Positions 7,353 through 14,617 of a stretch of 25,193 nucleotides of DNA are shown piece by piece. Source of the stretch: CAZMCT01 sp964564785. Lineage in GTDB: Bacteria > Planctomycetota > Phycisphaerae > UBA1845 > Fen-1342. How positions within the stretch are numbered: position 1 is the first letter of the stretch; every line of letters begins with the position of its first letter. The notes beneath the pieces were generated by a model, which was not told where the DNA came from, searched no databases, and worked only from the letters and a program-made list of their open reading frames with translations. Both the position numbers and the translations under genes were made by a program. The DNA is taken from contig CAZMCT010000051.1 in assembly GCA_964564785.1 (NCBI GenBank), positions 1 to 25,193 on the forward strand. Direction: 5' to 3'.

Positions 7353-8162
7353 TCACTTCGCCGTCGAGCCCGGAACCACCGCTTCGCCGGCGCGGCCCAG
7401 GTGCCGCAGGATGCGCCGCCGCAATTCCGTCAACGGCCGGGCCACCGCGCGGTGCAGCCGGATCCACGTGCTGAGCCGCGCCACCCGTTCGGACTCCGCC
7501 GCGGTGAGCAGGTCCGGCCGCAGTCGCCGCTTGTGCTTCAGGTAGTGGTAGATGTCCGCCTGTTGAAAGCGCCCCAGCAGCCAGCGGAACGGAGCGGCCC
7601 GCCGCCAGCCCGTCGGCGGCAGGTGCAGCGAGATCTGAAAGTCGATCAGGTAGGGGCGGCCGTCGTCGCCGAGCAGAATGTTCTGCCGCTTGTTCAGGTC
7701 GACGCACGCGATGTGCCGTGCGTGTAGCCCGCGGATGAGCTCGAGGAGCTCATCGAAAAAACGGTCCGAGACGGTGTCGTAGCGCCCGAGCGGCCGGCCG
7801 GGAACGAACGCGTGTAGCAAGCCGGTATCGCCGACGCGGCCGATCAGCGCCGGGACCCCCGGCAGGCCCCGCGCGCGGCGATAGAGGCGGATTTCCCGCT
7901 CTGCCAGCGCGCGGCCGATCCACCGCATCGGGAGCCCGAAAAACGGGGTGATCCGGTTCAGTTTTACGACGCCGGCCACGCCGGCCGCATCCCGGTAAAC
8001 CCCGGTCGCGGCGAAGAAATCGTGCTTGAACGTCTGGGTCAGGTGGAACTCGCGACCCGCGCAGCTGACGCGCGCCGGCAGACGTCCGCCCGGCAGGGCG
8101 TAGAGCCAGGGGTGCCGGAGGCGAGCGTTTTGGGAGACCGGCCTGTACGCGATGGGGCTCAC
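7353..8162 (-). CDS. RIO/KdkA-like small-molecule or protein kinase
   Basis: A 269-residue protein-kinase-like fold is of the atypical RIO/Kdo-kinase/InaA group. Visible catalytic elements are the ATP-binding Lys67 (VVKLNR), the catalytic loop CVDLNKRQNILL with Asp155 and Asn161, and the metal-binding Asp174 (LIDFQIS in place of DFG). His150 precedes the loop. All key residues are present, so it is probably active. The substrate is unknown: related planctomycete enzymes are often called lipopolysaccharide kinases, but no LPS genes flank it. The start is GTG at 8162, preceded by TATAAT at 8 bases and no Shine-Dalgarno site, which suggests a leaderless mRNA. It has no signal peptide and the C-terminal region is strongly basic. 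Confidence 0.75.
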   Translation of the reverse strand: MSPIAYRPVSQNARLRHPWLYALPGGRLPARVSCAGREFHLTQTFKHDFFAATGVYRDAAGVAGVVKLNRITPFFGLPMRWIGRALAEREIRLYRRARGLPGVPALIGRVGDTGLLHAFVPGRPLGRYDTVSDRFFDELLELIRGLHARHIACVDLNKRQNILLGDDGRPYLIDFQISLHLPPTGWRRAAPFRWLLGRFQQADIYHYLKHKRRLRPDLLTAAESERVARLSTWIRLHRAVARPLTELRRRILRHLGRAGEAVVPGSTAK

Positions 8163-8170
8163 GGGGCGGG

Positions 8171-8176
8171 ATTATA
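8171..8176 (-). promoter_or_regulatory. -10 box TATAAT for leaderless kinase gene
   Basis: A perfect consensus TATAAT on the minus strand is separated from the GTG start at 8162 by the 8 bases CCCGCCCC. Transcription from it would begin at or within 1-2 bases of the start codon. No -35 box is evident at 16-18 bases upstream. Confidence 0.5.
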
Positions 8177-8326
8177 CTGGACGGCGCGGGTGCCGATTGG
8201 TGGGGGCTTGAGGGGCCCGCAGGCGCGCGAGCTGCGGTGGCCGTCGTGACTGGGTTACCGTTGTCGGTACCCGTTCAATTCGCGGGCGAAGACGTGGCGG
8301 GAACATGCGGCCGGGGGCGGAGCGTT

Positions 8327-8387
8327 GCGGCTTTGAGTCAGGCTCTCAGCCGCTGCAGAAAGCGGTTACGAAGAAGCGCGTAATCGC
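8327..8387. repeat. Two adjacent long stems
   Basis: The first stem pairs GCGGC (8327-8331) plus TGAG (8334-8337) with CTCA (8345-8348) plus GCCGC (8349-8353), leaving a TT bulge and a 7-base loop. The second pairs GCGGTTACG (8362-8370) with CGTAATCGC (8379-8387) across an 8-base loop, with one G-T. They lie just beyond the minus-strand terminator at 8429, on its downstream side. They may be a second RNA, a leader of the kinase mRNA or imperfect REP elements. Confidence 0.45.
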
Positions 8388-8428
8388 CACAGAAGTTAGG
8401 TGAGAGTAAGCATTCGTTGGTGGTACGC

Positions 8429-8484
8429 AAAAAAAGGCGTGCGGCACCCTGTGGGTATTGGCGCGGTCTAAGGGTGCCGCAGCG
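8429..8484 (-). terminator. Intrinsic terminator on minus strand
   Basis: On the minus strand a perfect 9-bp stem GCGGCACCC/GGGTGCCGC (8472-8480 with 8441-8449) extends to about 12 bp if one C is bulged. It is followed within a base or a few bases by seven consecutive T (8435-8429). This is the clearest factor-independent terminator in the window. No protein gene ends just upstream, so it probably ends the small RNA that starts near 8560. Confidence 0.65.
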
Positions 8485-8560
8485 AGTGGAAGCAAGTTAT
8501 TTCATAACAAGAACTTATTGTTCTGCGGCTTTCGTGCGCCCAGTAACGCATGCTAAAGCC
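8429..8560 (-). ncRNA. Candidate small RNA, about 130 nt
   Basis: A strong minus-strand promoter (8567-8594) and an intrinsic terminator (8429-8484) enclose a stretch of about 132 bases with no sizeable reading frame. Internal stems visible on the RNA are AGAAC/GTTCT (8510-8524) and GTTAT/ATAAC (8496-8508). A 15-codon frame starts with the ATG at 8562-8560, almost at the predicted transcription start, and ends at TAA near 8515. The unit could therefore be an attenuator with a leader peptide ahead of the kinase gene rather than a free RNA. I recognise no known RNA family. Confidence 0.5.
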
Positions 8561-8571
8561 ATCTTTAGTAT
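8550..8571. promoter_or_regulatory. Inverted repeat over the sRNA -10 box, candidate operator
   Basis: Arms CTAAAG (8553-8558) and CTTTAG (8563-8568) flank CCAT. Pairing extends outward to 8550 and 8571, giving 9 bp with one G-T. The repeat overlaps the -10 box and the predicted start of the minus-strand small RNA promoter, where a repressor would be expected to bind. The regulator is unknown. Confidence 0.35.
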
Positions 8572-8594
8572 ACAGCCGCGACCCAGAGTTTCAA
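8567..8594 (-). promoter_or_regulatory. Sigma-70-like promoter for the small RNA
   Basis: On the minus strand TTGAAA (8589-8594, 5/6 to consensus), a 16-base spacer and TATACT (8567-8572, 5/6) form the best two-box promoter in the window together with the one at 5475-5503. The predicted transcript starts near 8560 and reads left. Confidence 0.55.
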
Positions 8595-8876
8595 CGGCCA
8601 ATCGTCACTTTTTTCGTTAACTTGCGATCGGATTTCGCTTAACGTTGATGTTCGGGTCCGATATTCCCCGATTACGCCCCGTTTCGTGCGCCCGATTCCC
8701 TTCCCCGCCGCTCGAAATGCTTGCGGCCCGTTGAAACCGGGGACTGGTCGAAAACGGGGATTGTCACCTGGTCGAGAACTGTGACTGGCACGGCGATGCA
8801 CGTAATGCGGGAGTTTCTGTAAGCGCTCCCGGGGCAGCGGATTGGTGCAGAGCGAGCCCCTTTCTCAACCGGCGGC

Positions 8877-8882
8877 TAAGAT
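8877..8882 (+). promoter_or_regulatory. Candidate -10 box for leaderless rarD
   Basis: TAAGAT lies 9 bases upstream of the ATG at 8892, with TCCCCCTAT between and no Shine-Dalgarno site. It is a weak match to TATAAT but fits the TAnnnT pattern seen before several other genes here. Confidence 0.28.
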
Positions 8883-8891
8883 TCCCCCTAT

Positions 8892-9854
8892 ATGAGCACC
8901 AACGCCTCCGTGCAGGTCGCTTCGGCGTTGCCGCTCCGCACGGCCGGCGTGCACGCAGCCCGCACGGGCGTCATTTACGGCGTCGCGGCGTACGGCCTGT
9001 GGGGCGTATTTCCACTGTATTTCAAGGCGGTTCGCGACGTTGCGCCGCTCGAGGTGCTCGCGCACCGTGTGCTCTGGTCGTTCGCGCTGCTAGTCGGATT
9101 GCTGCTGTGGCGACGCGAATTGCGGGCGGCGTTCGCGGCCCTGCGGTCGCGCCGCACGCTCGCGACGCTGGTCGTCACCACACTCCTGATCGCCGGGAAC
9201 TGGCTGGTTTTCATCTGGGCGGTGAGCACTGGCCGCGTGCTTCAGGCCAGCCTGGGGTACTTCATCAATCCGCTGATCAACGTTCTTCTCGGGTTTGTGT
9301 TTCTTCACGAACGGCTCCGACCGGGACAGAAACTAAGCGTTGCCCTGGCCGCGATCGGGGTCGGATATCAGACGGTTGGGGCCGGCGAATTTCCGTACGT
9401 GGCGCTGTTTCTGGCGGTGACGTTCGGCCTGTACGGCCTACTGCGAAAGATCGTGCGGGTGGAGGCCCTGGCGGGTTTGACCGTCGAAACGGGATTGCTG
9501 ACGCCGCTGGCGGTGAGCTGGCTCGGGTTCGAGCTGGCCCGTGGCGAGGCGACTTTCCTTGGTGGATCACCGCGGCTGGACGCGCTGCTGCTGCTGGCGG
9601 GGGTGGTGACCGCGACGCCGCTGCTGTGGTTCACGGAGGCCGCGCGCCGGCTGCGAATGGCGACGCTCGGGTTCTTGCAATACCTCGCGCCCACCGGCCA
9701 CTTCCTGCTGGCCGTACTCGCGTTTCACGAGCCGTTCCGGGCGGGCCACCTGGTGACGTTCGGCTGCATCTGGGCGGCGCTGGCGATCTACTCGATCGAC
9801 GCGCTGCGGGCCCCGGGCGTGCCGCGTGCCGCGCCGCAGGTACAGGCCGAGTGA
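8892..9854 (+). CDS. rarD: EamA-family permease, RarD type
   Basis: This 320-residue inner-membrane protein has about ten hydrophobic segments in two five-helix halves, as in the drug/metabolite transporter superfamily. The start GVIYGVAAYGLWGVFPLYFK, the AHRVLWSF segment, the first-half GNWLVFIWAVSTGRVLQASLGYFINPL and the second-half LGFLQYLAPTGHFLLAV are characteristic of RarD-like proteins (the chloramphenicol-sensitive protein family). The transported substrate of RarD is not firmly established. The start lacks a Shine-Dalgarno site and has TAAGAT upstream. The first roughly 24 residues before the first membrane segment are a short hydrophilic extension. It stands alone, with minus-strand genes on both sides. 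Confidence 0.88.
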   Translation: MSTNASVQVASALPLRTAGVHAARTGVIYGVAAYGLWGVFPLYFKAVRDVAPLEVLAHRVLWSFALLVGLLLWRRELRAAFAALRSRRTLATLVVTTLLIAGNWLVFIWAVSTGRVLQASLGYFINPLINVLLGFVFLHERLRPGQKLSVALAAIGVGYQTVGAGEFPYVALFLAVTFGLYGLLRKIVRVEALAGLTVETGLLTPLAVSWLGFELARGEATFLGGSPRLDALLLLAGVVTATPLLWFTEAARRLRMATLGFLQYLAPTGHFLLAVLAFHEPFRAGHLVTFGCIWAALAIYSIDALRAPGVPRAAPQVQAE

Positions 9855-9968
9855 ACCGCAGCGCCGCGGACGGACGCCGCGGCACGATGGCGGCACAGAC
9901 GCCGCGGACCGCCCGCGATCCTCAGGGTCTGCGCTGTTTCTGTCGCATGACCTGTCCGCGGCGCGTGC

Positions 9969-11525
9969 CTACCGCCGCCACTTCAGGTACGCCAGGCCGA
10001 GCACGGTCAGCGGCAGCATCGCCAGCGTCCCGCCGCCGCACAAGCCGGGGAAGCTCCCCCAGGGCGACGTGCCCGCCGTCTCGCCGGCCGTCACGTCATT
10101 CGCGTCGCCGGTGCCGCTGTCCGGGCCGAGGCCGTCGGGTGGGCCGAAGATGGCGTCGGAGTCGTAGTCCGGAGAGTCGGGGTCTGAGTGGGTGTCGGCA
10201 TCCGTGTCGCCGGAAGAATCGGTTTCGCCGCCGCTGGCGGACAGCTCATCCAGCTCGGCCTGCGTCACGAGTTTGGGGTTCAGGAGGAACGCCCGCGGCG
10301 CGTCGGAGCCCTGGACGTCGCCCCAGCCGACGATCACGCCGCCCTCGTTGACGTCGCGGGCCTCGGTCAGCGTCAGGGTCGTCGTGCGGACCGTGCCGTC
10401 GTCGCGCCACAGGTAGAGCACGTCGTTCAAATCGACCATCTCGCCGCGGTCGGGGTCATACACGAACGCCCGCCGCTCACGGTCCTCGTTCTCGTACCAG
10501 CCGACGACCACGCCGTCGTCGTTAATGCCCGAGGCGGCGCTGTTGCGAGCCCGGCCGGCGTCCAGATCGACCATCTCCTCCGTCGCCGTGCGGTACAGGA
10601 ACGCGTGGGTGAAGACTTCGTTGTCGATCGCCACCTCGCGCTCGCCCACGATGACGCCGGAGTTGTTGATCGCGCGACCCCAACTATTGTGCTCGTAGCC
10701 CTCGTCAATGTCGCGCATTTGCCGGTCGCCCTCCCACTCGACCAGGAACGCGTGATAGCGCGACAGCTCGCGCCCCGGGTGGTCCGGGTCCGGCACCATC
10801 GTGTACGAATAGCCGGTGATCTGTCCGGAGTTGTTGACCGCCGTGGCGCTGCTCACCGGGTCGGCCTCGTCGTCCAGCACGCCCAGATCGTGCATCAGGT
10901 CGTTGACCAGGTCGAGGTCTTCGTCTTTCACCAGCTCGCCGTCCTCGGGCACCACCAGGAAGGCGTGCACGATCGGACCCGGCAGGTCGGTCCAGCCCAC
11001 AATGTAATTGTTGTCGCTGATCGCGGTCGCCGCGCTGTCGTACGCCGCCAGGCACGGGTTGCCCAGCGTGCCCAGGTTCGTCAACGCATCGCCGGGGTAC
11101 GGGCTGGCCAGGTCACTCAGCACCGCCGGCCGCAGGATGAACGCGTTCGTCAGCAGCGTTTCTTGACCATCGCAATCGACGCTGGTCCGCGCCGTGCCCA
11201 CCACTTGGTCGGCATCCGAGACGTCATACGCCTCGCTGTAGCTCTCGGGGAACAGCGGGTAGCGGTGCTGGAGCTCGAAGTGCACCAGCCCGTGCAGGTC
11301 GGTCGTCACGTAGTTGTGCCAATGGGCCGAGTGCCGCGTGCCGCTGTCCTCCAGCCAGCCCACGATCTGGCCGGTGTTGTTGACCGCGTACGCCTTCGTC
11401 CCGCCGCCCCGCTCCGACTCGAGCTCGATCAGCTCGTAGTAGGTCCACGTCTGGCCGGATGCCGTCGCCGCCAGGCCCAGCGCCATCGCCACCACCCACG
11501 TCCGTCGCAGCGTCATGTTGCTCAT
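9969..11525 (-). CDS. HAF-repeat exported protein with CGGG-type C-terminal anchor
   Basis: This 518-residue exported protein has a signal peptide at about residues 5-24 (after MSNMTLRR). It contains seven repeats of the HAF type: a xAxxINxxGxIVG core followed by a (H/R)AF(L/V) core, from AYAVNNTGQIVGW through ARDVNEGGVIVGW/PRAFLL. Seven units suggest a beta-propeller-like fold. An acidic Asp/Ser/Gly-rich linker (about 425-485) leads to a C-terminal Cys-Gly-Gly-Gly, a hydrophobic segment and KWRR, an anchor resembling but differing from PEP-CTERM. The ATG at 11525 is chosen because GGAG lies 6 bases upstream. It lies 97 bases downstream of the FG-GAP gene and is probably co-transcribed. The function is unknown. 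Confidence 0.82.
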   Translation of the reverse strand: MSNMTLRRTWVVAMALGLAATASGQTWTYYELIELESERGGGTKAYAVNNTGQIVGWLEDSGTRHSAHWHNYVTTDLHGLVHFELQHRYPLFPESYSEAYDVSDADQVVGTARTSVDCDGQETLLTNAFILRPAVLSDLASPYPGDALTNLGTLGNPCLAAYDSAATAISDNNYIVGWTDLPGPIVHAFLVVPEDGELVKDEDLDLVNDLMHDLGVLDDEADPVSSATAVNNSGQITGYSYTMVPDPDHPGRELSRYHAFLVEWEGDRQMRDIDEGYEHNSWGRAINNSGVIVGEREVAIDNEVFTHAFLYRTATEEMVDLDAGRARNSAASGINDDGVVVGWYENEDRERRAFVYDPDRGEMVDLNDVLYLWRDDGTVRTTTLTLTEARDVNEGGVIVGWGDVQGSDAPRAFLLNPKLVTQAELDELSASGGETDSSGDTDADTHSDPDSPDYDSDAIFGPPDGLGPDSGTGDANDVTAGETAGTSPWGSFPGLCGGGTLAMLPLTVLGLAYLKWRR

Positions 11526-11622
11526 GACATTCTCCAGGCCGAGTGGCGCGGGCCACCGGCCCGCGCGGGCGACGGGCCCGACGCCCGTGCCGCCCCGAAC
11601 CACCCGAAACCACCCTGTTGCT
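11526..11622 (-). other. Intercistronic gap with two hairpins
   Basis: The 97 bases between the FG-GAP and HAF genes contain, on the minus strand, a stem CGGGCG/CGCCCG and a perfect 7-bp stem GCGGGCC-GGT-GGCCCGC. Neither is followed by a T run. They may stabilise or partially terminate a shared transcript. Confidence 0.35.
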
Positions 11623-13152
11623 CTAGCGCACCCGCTCGTTGCGAATCCAGCTCACCCGGTCGCCGCCCTGGCCCGTAACCACCGCGACCAGGTCCGCGTC
11701 GCGATCGCCGTCCAGGTCGCCGTAGCCCAGCAGCCCGACGTCTCCGGCCGGATCAAAGGTCACCACGTTGCGCCCGGTCCATTCGTCGATCGGCAGCAGC
11801 CCCTGCTCGAAGTACACCACCCGCCCGGCGGTGCCGCCCACGACGAGCTCGTACATGCCGTCCGCGTCGACGTCGATGGCCTTGACCGCCCGCGGCTCGT
11901 AATTCTCGAAGTTGACGATCGGCACCGTGTACCAGTCGAAGCCGCGGGCCGCCACGTCGTCCGGCTGCACGAACAGCGTGAGCTGCATCTGCTCGGGGCT
12001 GGTCGCGACCACGTCCACCAGCGCGTCGCCGGTCAGGTCGACCACGTCGATCGTGAACGCCCCCCGCACGCTGCCGATGCGGTGCTGCGTCCACGTCTCG
12101 GCCGGATCGAGCGTGCCCGGGCCGCCCGGATTCTCGAACCACGCCACCTGGGCGTTGTTGTCGTCGGCGGCCGTGGAGATCAGATCGAGGTCGCCGTCCT
12201 GGTCGAGGTCGAACGCCCGCAGGTCGCGGGCCCCGGCCCGGTCGAGCACGTTGTGCCGCTCATGATTGCCGATGATCAGCGAGGTCCACCCGGCGCCGGT
12301 CGTGGCCCGCCCGGGATTGACCAGCAATTGGATCGAGCCGGCCACGATCTCGAGCGGCTCGACCGGAATGTCCGGCTTCGGCTCGAGGCTGACGCGCAAC
12401 CGCCGCGAGGCCGCGATGTCCATCTGCCCGTCATTGTCGTAATCGGCCAGCTCGATGCTCGTGTAGCCCTGCTCGACCGTCACGATGTAGTTGTCCAGGT
12501 TCGCGCCCGGCCCCACGGCCTGCGCCAGAATGGCCGTCAGTTCGTCGTCCGTGATCGCCGTGGTCGTGAAATCCAGCAGCTCGAGCGCGCCGTCCGACTG
12601 GCCCCACTCACTCAGCACGTGCGTGCGGTCCGGGTCGGACGGATGATGCAGGTAGATCACGCCGTCCTGCGCGGCCGCGACCAGGTCGAGCGCGCCGTCG
12701 CCGTCGATGTCGCCCGCGGCCACGTCGCTGAGCTGGGCCCAGCCGTTCTCACCGCCGTCGAGCGTCAGGCTCGTGAACTGCACGGTGCCCGGCGTGCCAT
12801 AGCTGAGCAGGATCTGGATCACGCCCATCTGCTGCTGCCGGTACGCGACCACCGGGTCCACCTTGCCGTCACCGTTGAAGTCCAGCAATACGGCCCGCCG
12901 CTCCAGGTCGTCCACGCGATGCGTCACCGTCGTGACTACCTGACCCTCGGTGAACGCCTCTTCCTGGATCAGCACTTCCGTGAACGCCCCGGTCGACGCG
13001 CCGTCGTTCACGAACACGCTGCCCGCGACGGATCCGTCGCCGCAGTTCCCGTCAAACAGGCACCAGCGCCAGTCGGGCGCGCAGCTCACGGCCGCGCCGG
13101 CCAGAACCAGCAGCAACGGGGCCGCCAGCAGCAATCGCGTGTGGGACCGCAT
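11623..13152 (-). CDS. FG-GAP/VCBS repeat lipoprotein, seven-bladed propeller-like
   Basis: This 509-residue exported protein has a signal sequence ending in Cys24 (GAAVSC), a relaxed lipobox that suggests a lipid-anchored protein. Seven calcium-loop motifs of the D-x-D-x-D-G-x-x-D-(L/V) type occur at residues 91, 148, 237, 315, 372, 427 and 479 (for example DIDGDGALDLV and DLDQDGDLDLI), typical of FG-GAP/VCBS repeats. Seven units are the usual number for an integrin-alpha-like beta-propeller. The repeat at 372 (DLTGDALVD) and those at 427 and 479 deviate slightly. GGAG lies 7 bases before the ATG. It is probably the first gene of a two-gene unit with the HAF protein. No catalytic domain is seen, so binding or adhesion is the likely role, which is inference. 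Confidence 0.85.
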   Translation of the reverse strand: MRSHTRLLLAAPLLLVLAGAAVSCAPDWRWCLFDGNCGDGSVAGSVFVNDGASTGAFTEVLIQEEAFTEGQVVTTVTHRVDDLERRAVLLDFNGDGKVDPVVAYRQQQMGVIQILLSYGTPGTVQFTSLTLDGGENGWAQLSDVAAGDIDGDGALDLVAAAQDGVIYLHHPSDPDRTHVLSEWGQSDGALELLDFTTTAITDDELTAILAQAVGPGANLDNYIVTVEQGYTSIELADYDNDGQMDIAASRRLRVSLEPKPDIPVEPLEIVAGSIQLLVNPGRATTGAGWTSLIIGNHERHNVLDRAGARDLRAFDLDQDGDLDLISTAADDNNAQVAWFENPGGPGTLDPAETWTQHRIGSVRGAFTIDVVDLTGDALVDVVATSPEQMQLTLFVQPDDVAARGFDWYTVPIVNFENYEPRAVKAIDVDADGMYELVVGGTAGRVVYFEQGLLPIDEWTGRNVVTFDPAGDVGLLGYGDLDGDRDADLVAVVTGQGGDRVSWIRNERVR

Positions 13153-13258
13153 GATTCAACTCCATCAGCCGGTGACCGTCCGGGCGGCCAGAGTTCTGAA
13201 ACGCGAGTCGATGCGCACCGCGCCGGTACGGGCGAAGCGGCGTGCCGCGGGTCGCGCG

Positions 13259-13278
13259 GGCCGGCCGTTCAGCCGGCC
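13259..13278. repeat. 7-bp hairpin in GT9/FG-GAP gap
   Basis: GGCCGGC (13259-13265) and GCCGGCC (13272-13278) flank a 6-base loop. It sits about 130 bases past the stop codon of the glycosyltransferase gene and about 107 bases before the FG-GAP start, in a 257-base gap that otherwise shows nothing clear. There is no T run. Confidence 0.35.
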
Positions 13279-13409
13279 GGTCGTCGCCAGACCTCCTCTT
13301 CTACTAACGGGTCGGCTTTCCCCGCCCTCTGCTTGACTTCCCGCGCCCGATGCGCGCCCGAAGCACAGCCGCAGCCTCGCCCCTCCGCAGCCGGTGCCGC
13401 GCGTGGGCG

Positions 13410-14519
13410 CTAGACGGCTCGCGGCGCGGACGCGGCCCACATTTCTCGGACCGCCGTCACGACGCGCTCGACGTCCAGCTCCCGCAGGCAGGCGTGGTGC
13501 CCGAGCGGGCATTCGCGCGCGTAGCAGGGGGCGCACGGCAGCTTCAGCGAAACGACCCGCGCCCGATCGCCGTGCGGCCCGGTCCGCGCGGCACTCGTCG
13601 GCCCGAACAGCGCCACCAGCGGTCGGCCCAGCGCCGCGGCCAGGTGCATCGGCCCCGAATCGTGGCACACGACCAGCGTCGCGCCGGCGAGCACGGCGCA
13701 GAGTTCGCGCAGCGACGTGCGGCCCACCAGGTCGACGAGCGGAACGTGCGCGGCCGCCGTGATCGCGCTTACGCACGTCCGATCATCTGGGCCGCCCAGC
13801 AGCACGCACACCGGCAAGCCGTCCGCGTGCAGCCGGTCGAGCAGCGCGGCCAACAGCTCGGCCGGCCAGCGCTTGCTTGCCCAGCGCGCTCCCGGGGCAA
13901 CCGCGATGTAGTCGGGTACCGGCCGCCCGGCTGCCGTTTCGACGATGGCGCGGCCGGCCGTGAGCTCGGCGGGTCGGAGCCCGAGCGGAAAACCGGGCTG
14001 GCCGTCGGCGGGCAGGCCGAGGGCCCGCGCCGCGGCGAGGTTCTTGTCGACGGCGTGCACGTCGCGGCGTGGATCGGTGCGGCCGGCGACCTTGCGGGCC
14101 TGTGGCGAAGGGACGCGCTGCGTGTAGAACGCCCAGGCGAACTCGCGGGCGTCGGTGAAGCCGACCCGTCGGCCGGCGCCGCTGATCCAGGCGAGGAAGC
14201 CGCTGCGCACCAGGCCCTGGAGGTCGAGTACGCAGTCGAACCGGCGGCGTCGCAGGGCGGCCAGGAAGCGGACGAACTCGGCGAGGATGCGCGGGCTGCG
14301 CAGCATGCGCCCGAATCGGCTGCGATCGAACAGGATCAGCTCGTCGATCAGGGGGTGGCCTTCGAGCAGCGGCGCGAAGGCCCGCCCGACGAGCCACGCG
14401 ACGCGGGCCCCCGGCCAGCCGGCGCGGATCGCGGCCAGCACGGGCAGGGCGTGCACGATGTCGCCCAGCGAGCTGGGCTTGATGACGAGCACGCGGCGAG
14501 GCGGGCGGCCGCTGAACAT
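13410..14519 (-). CDS. GT9 heptosyltransferase-like glycosyltransferase
   Basis: A 369-residue enzyme is of the GT9 family (WaaC/WaaF/WaaQ-like), GT-B fold. The N-terminal LVIKPSSLGDIVHALPVL (11-28) carries Asp20, matching the catalytic acidic position of heptosyltransferases. The C-terminal half has APGARWASKRWP (208-219), the donor-binding HDSGPMHLAAALGRPLVALFGPT (286-308), and a Cys cluster at 329, 332, 337 and 344 often found in this family's unassigned branch. It is expected to add a heptose or other sugar to LPS core or another surface glycan at the cytoplasmic face. No other LPS genes are nearby. I chose the ATG at 14519 because the upstream frame is low-complexity and a TATACT lies 7 bases before the ATG, again implying a leaderless mRNA. 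Confidence 0.88.
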   Translation of the reverse strand: MFSGRPPRRVLVIKPSSLGDIVHALPVLAAIRAGWPGARVAWLVGRAFAPLLEGHPLIDELILFDRSRFGRMLRSPRILAEFVRFLAALRRRRFDCVLDLQGLVRSGFLAWISGAGRRVGFTDAREFAWAFYTQRVPSPQARKVAGRTDPRRDVHAVDKNLAAARALGLPADGQPGFPLGLRPAELTAGRAIVETAAGRPVPDYIAVAPGARWASKRWPAELLAALLDRLHADGLPVCVLLGGPDDRTCVSAITAAAHVPLVDLVGRTSLRELCAVLAGATLVVCHDSGPMHLAAALGRPLVALFGPTSAARTGPHGDRARVVSLKLPCAPCYARECPLGHHACLRELDVERVVTAVREMWAASAPRAV

Positions 14520-14526
14520 GGGGCGG

Positions 14527-14532
14527 AGTATA
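14527..14532 (-). promoter_or_regulatory. -10 box TATACT for leaderless GT9 gene
   Basis: On the minus strand TATACT (5/6 to consensus) lies 7 bases before the ATG at 14519, with CCGCCCC between. The spacer closely resembles that of the kinase gene at 8162. No -35 box or Shine-Dalgarno sequence is apparent. Confidence 0.45.
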
Positions 14533-14617
14533 CTCGCGGCCGCGGCGGCGCGTGGTTGACCTGCGGCAGCGGTCAGTCGGCAGCCATTGGCTCTAGCAGC
14601 CGGCGAGAAATGAGGAT

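Larger units (their letters stand above)
8163..8891. other. AT-richer gene-free gap with structured RNA elements
   Basis: This 729-base gap is visibly richer in A+T than the rest of the window, especially 8340-8700. Short open frames exist (plus 8417-8620, minus 8565-8801), but they cross the terminator or promoter described below and match nothing I know. The gap holds a probable minus-strand small RNA gene (8429-8560), a second pair of stems at 8327-8387 and a degenerate repeated motif around 8735-8800 (GGGGACTGGTC, GGGGATTGTCACC). The composition and repeats may mean a relic of a mobile element. Confidence 0.5.

Noticed and set aside
8417..8620. 67-codon plus-strand frame
   Set aside because: It reads straight through the antisense terminator and promoter and has neither a start signal nor recognisable sequence.
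8565..8801. 78-codon minus-strand frame in the AT-richer gap
   Set aside because: Codon third positions are not GC-biased as in real genes here, no ribosome binding site is seen, and its end overlaps the small RNA promoter. It could be a decayed coding remnant.
10188..13413. Long plus-strand frames (496 and 632 codons) opposite the HAF and FG-GAP genes
   Set aside because: They run antisense through two genes with clear repeats, signal peptides and ribosome binding sites. The translations show no domain and are rich in His, Arg and Val.
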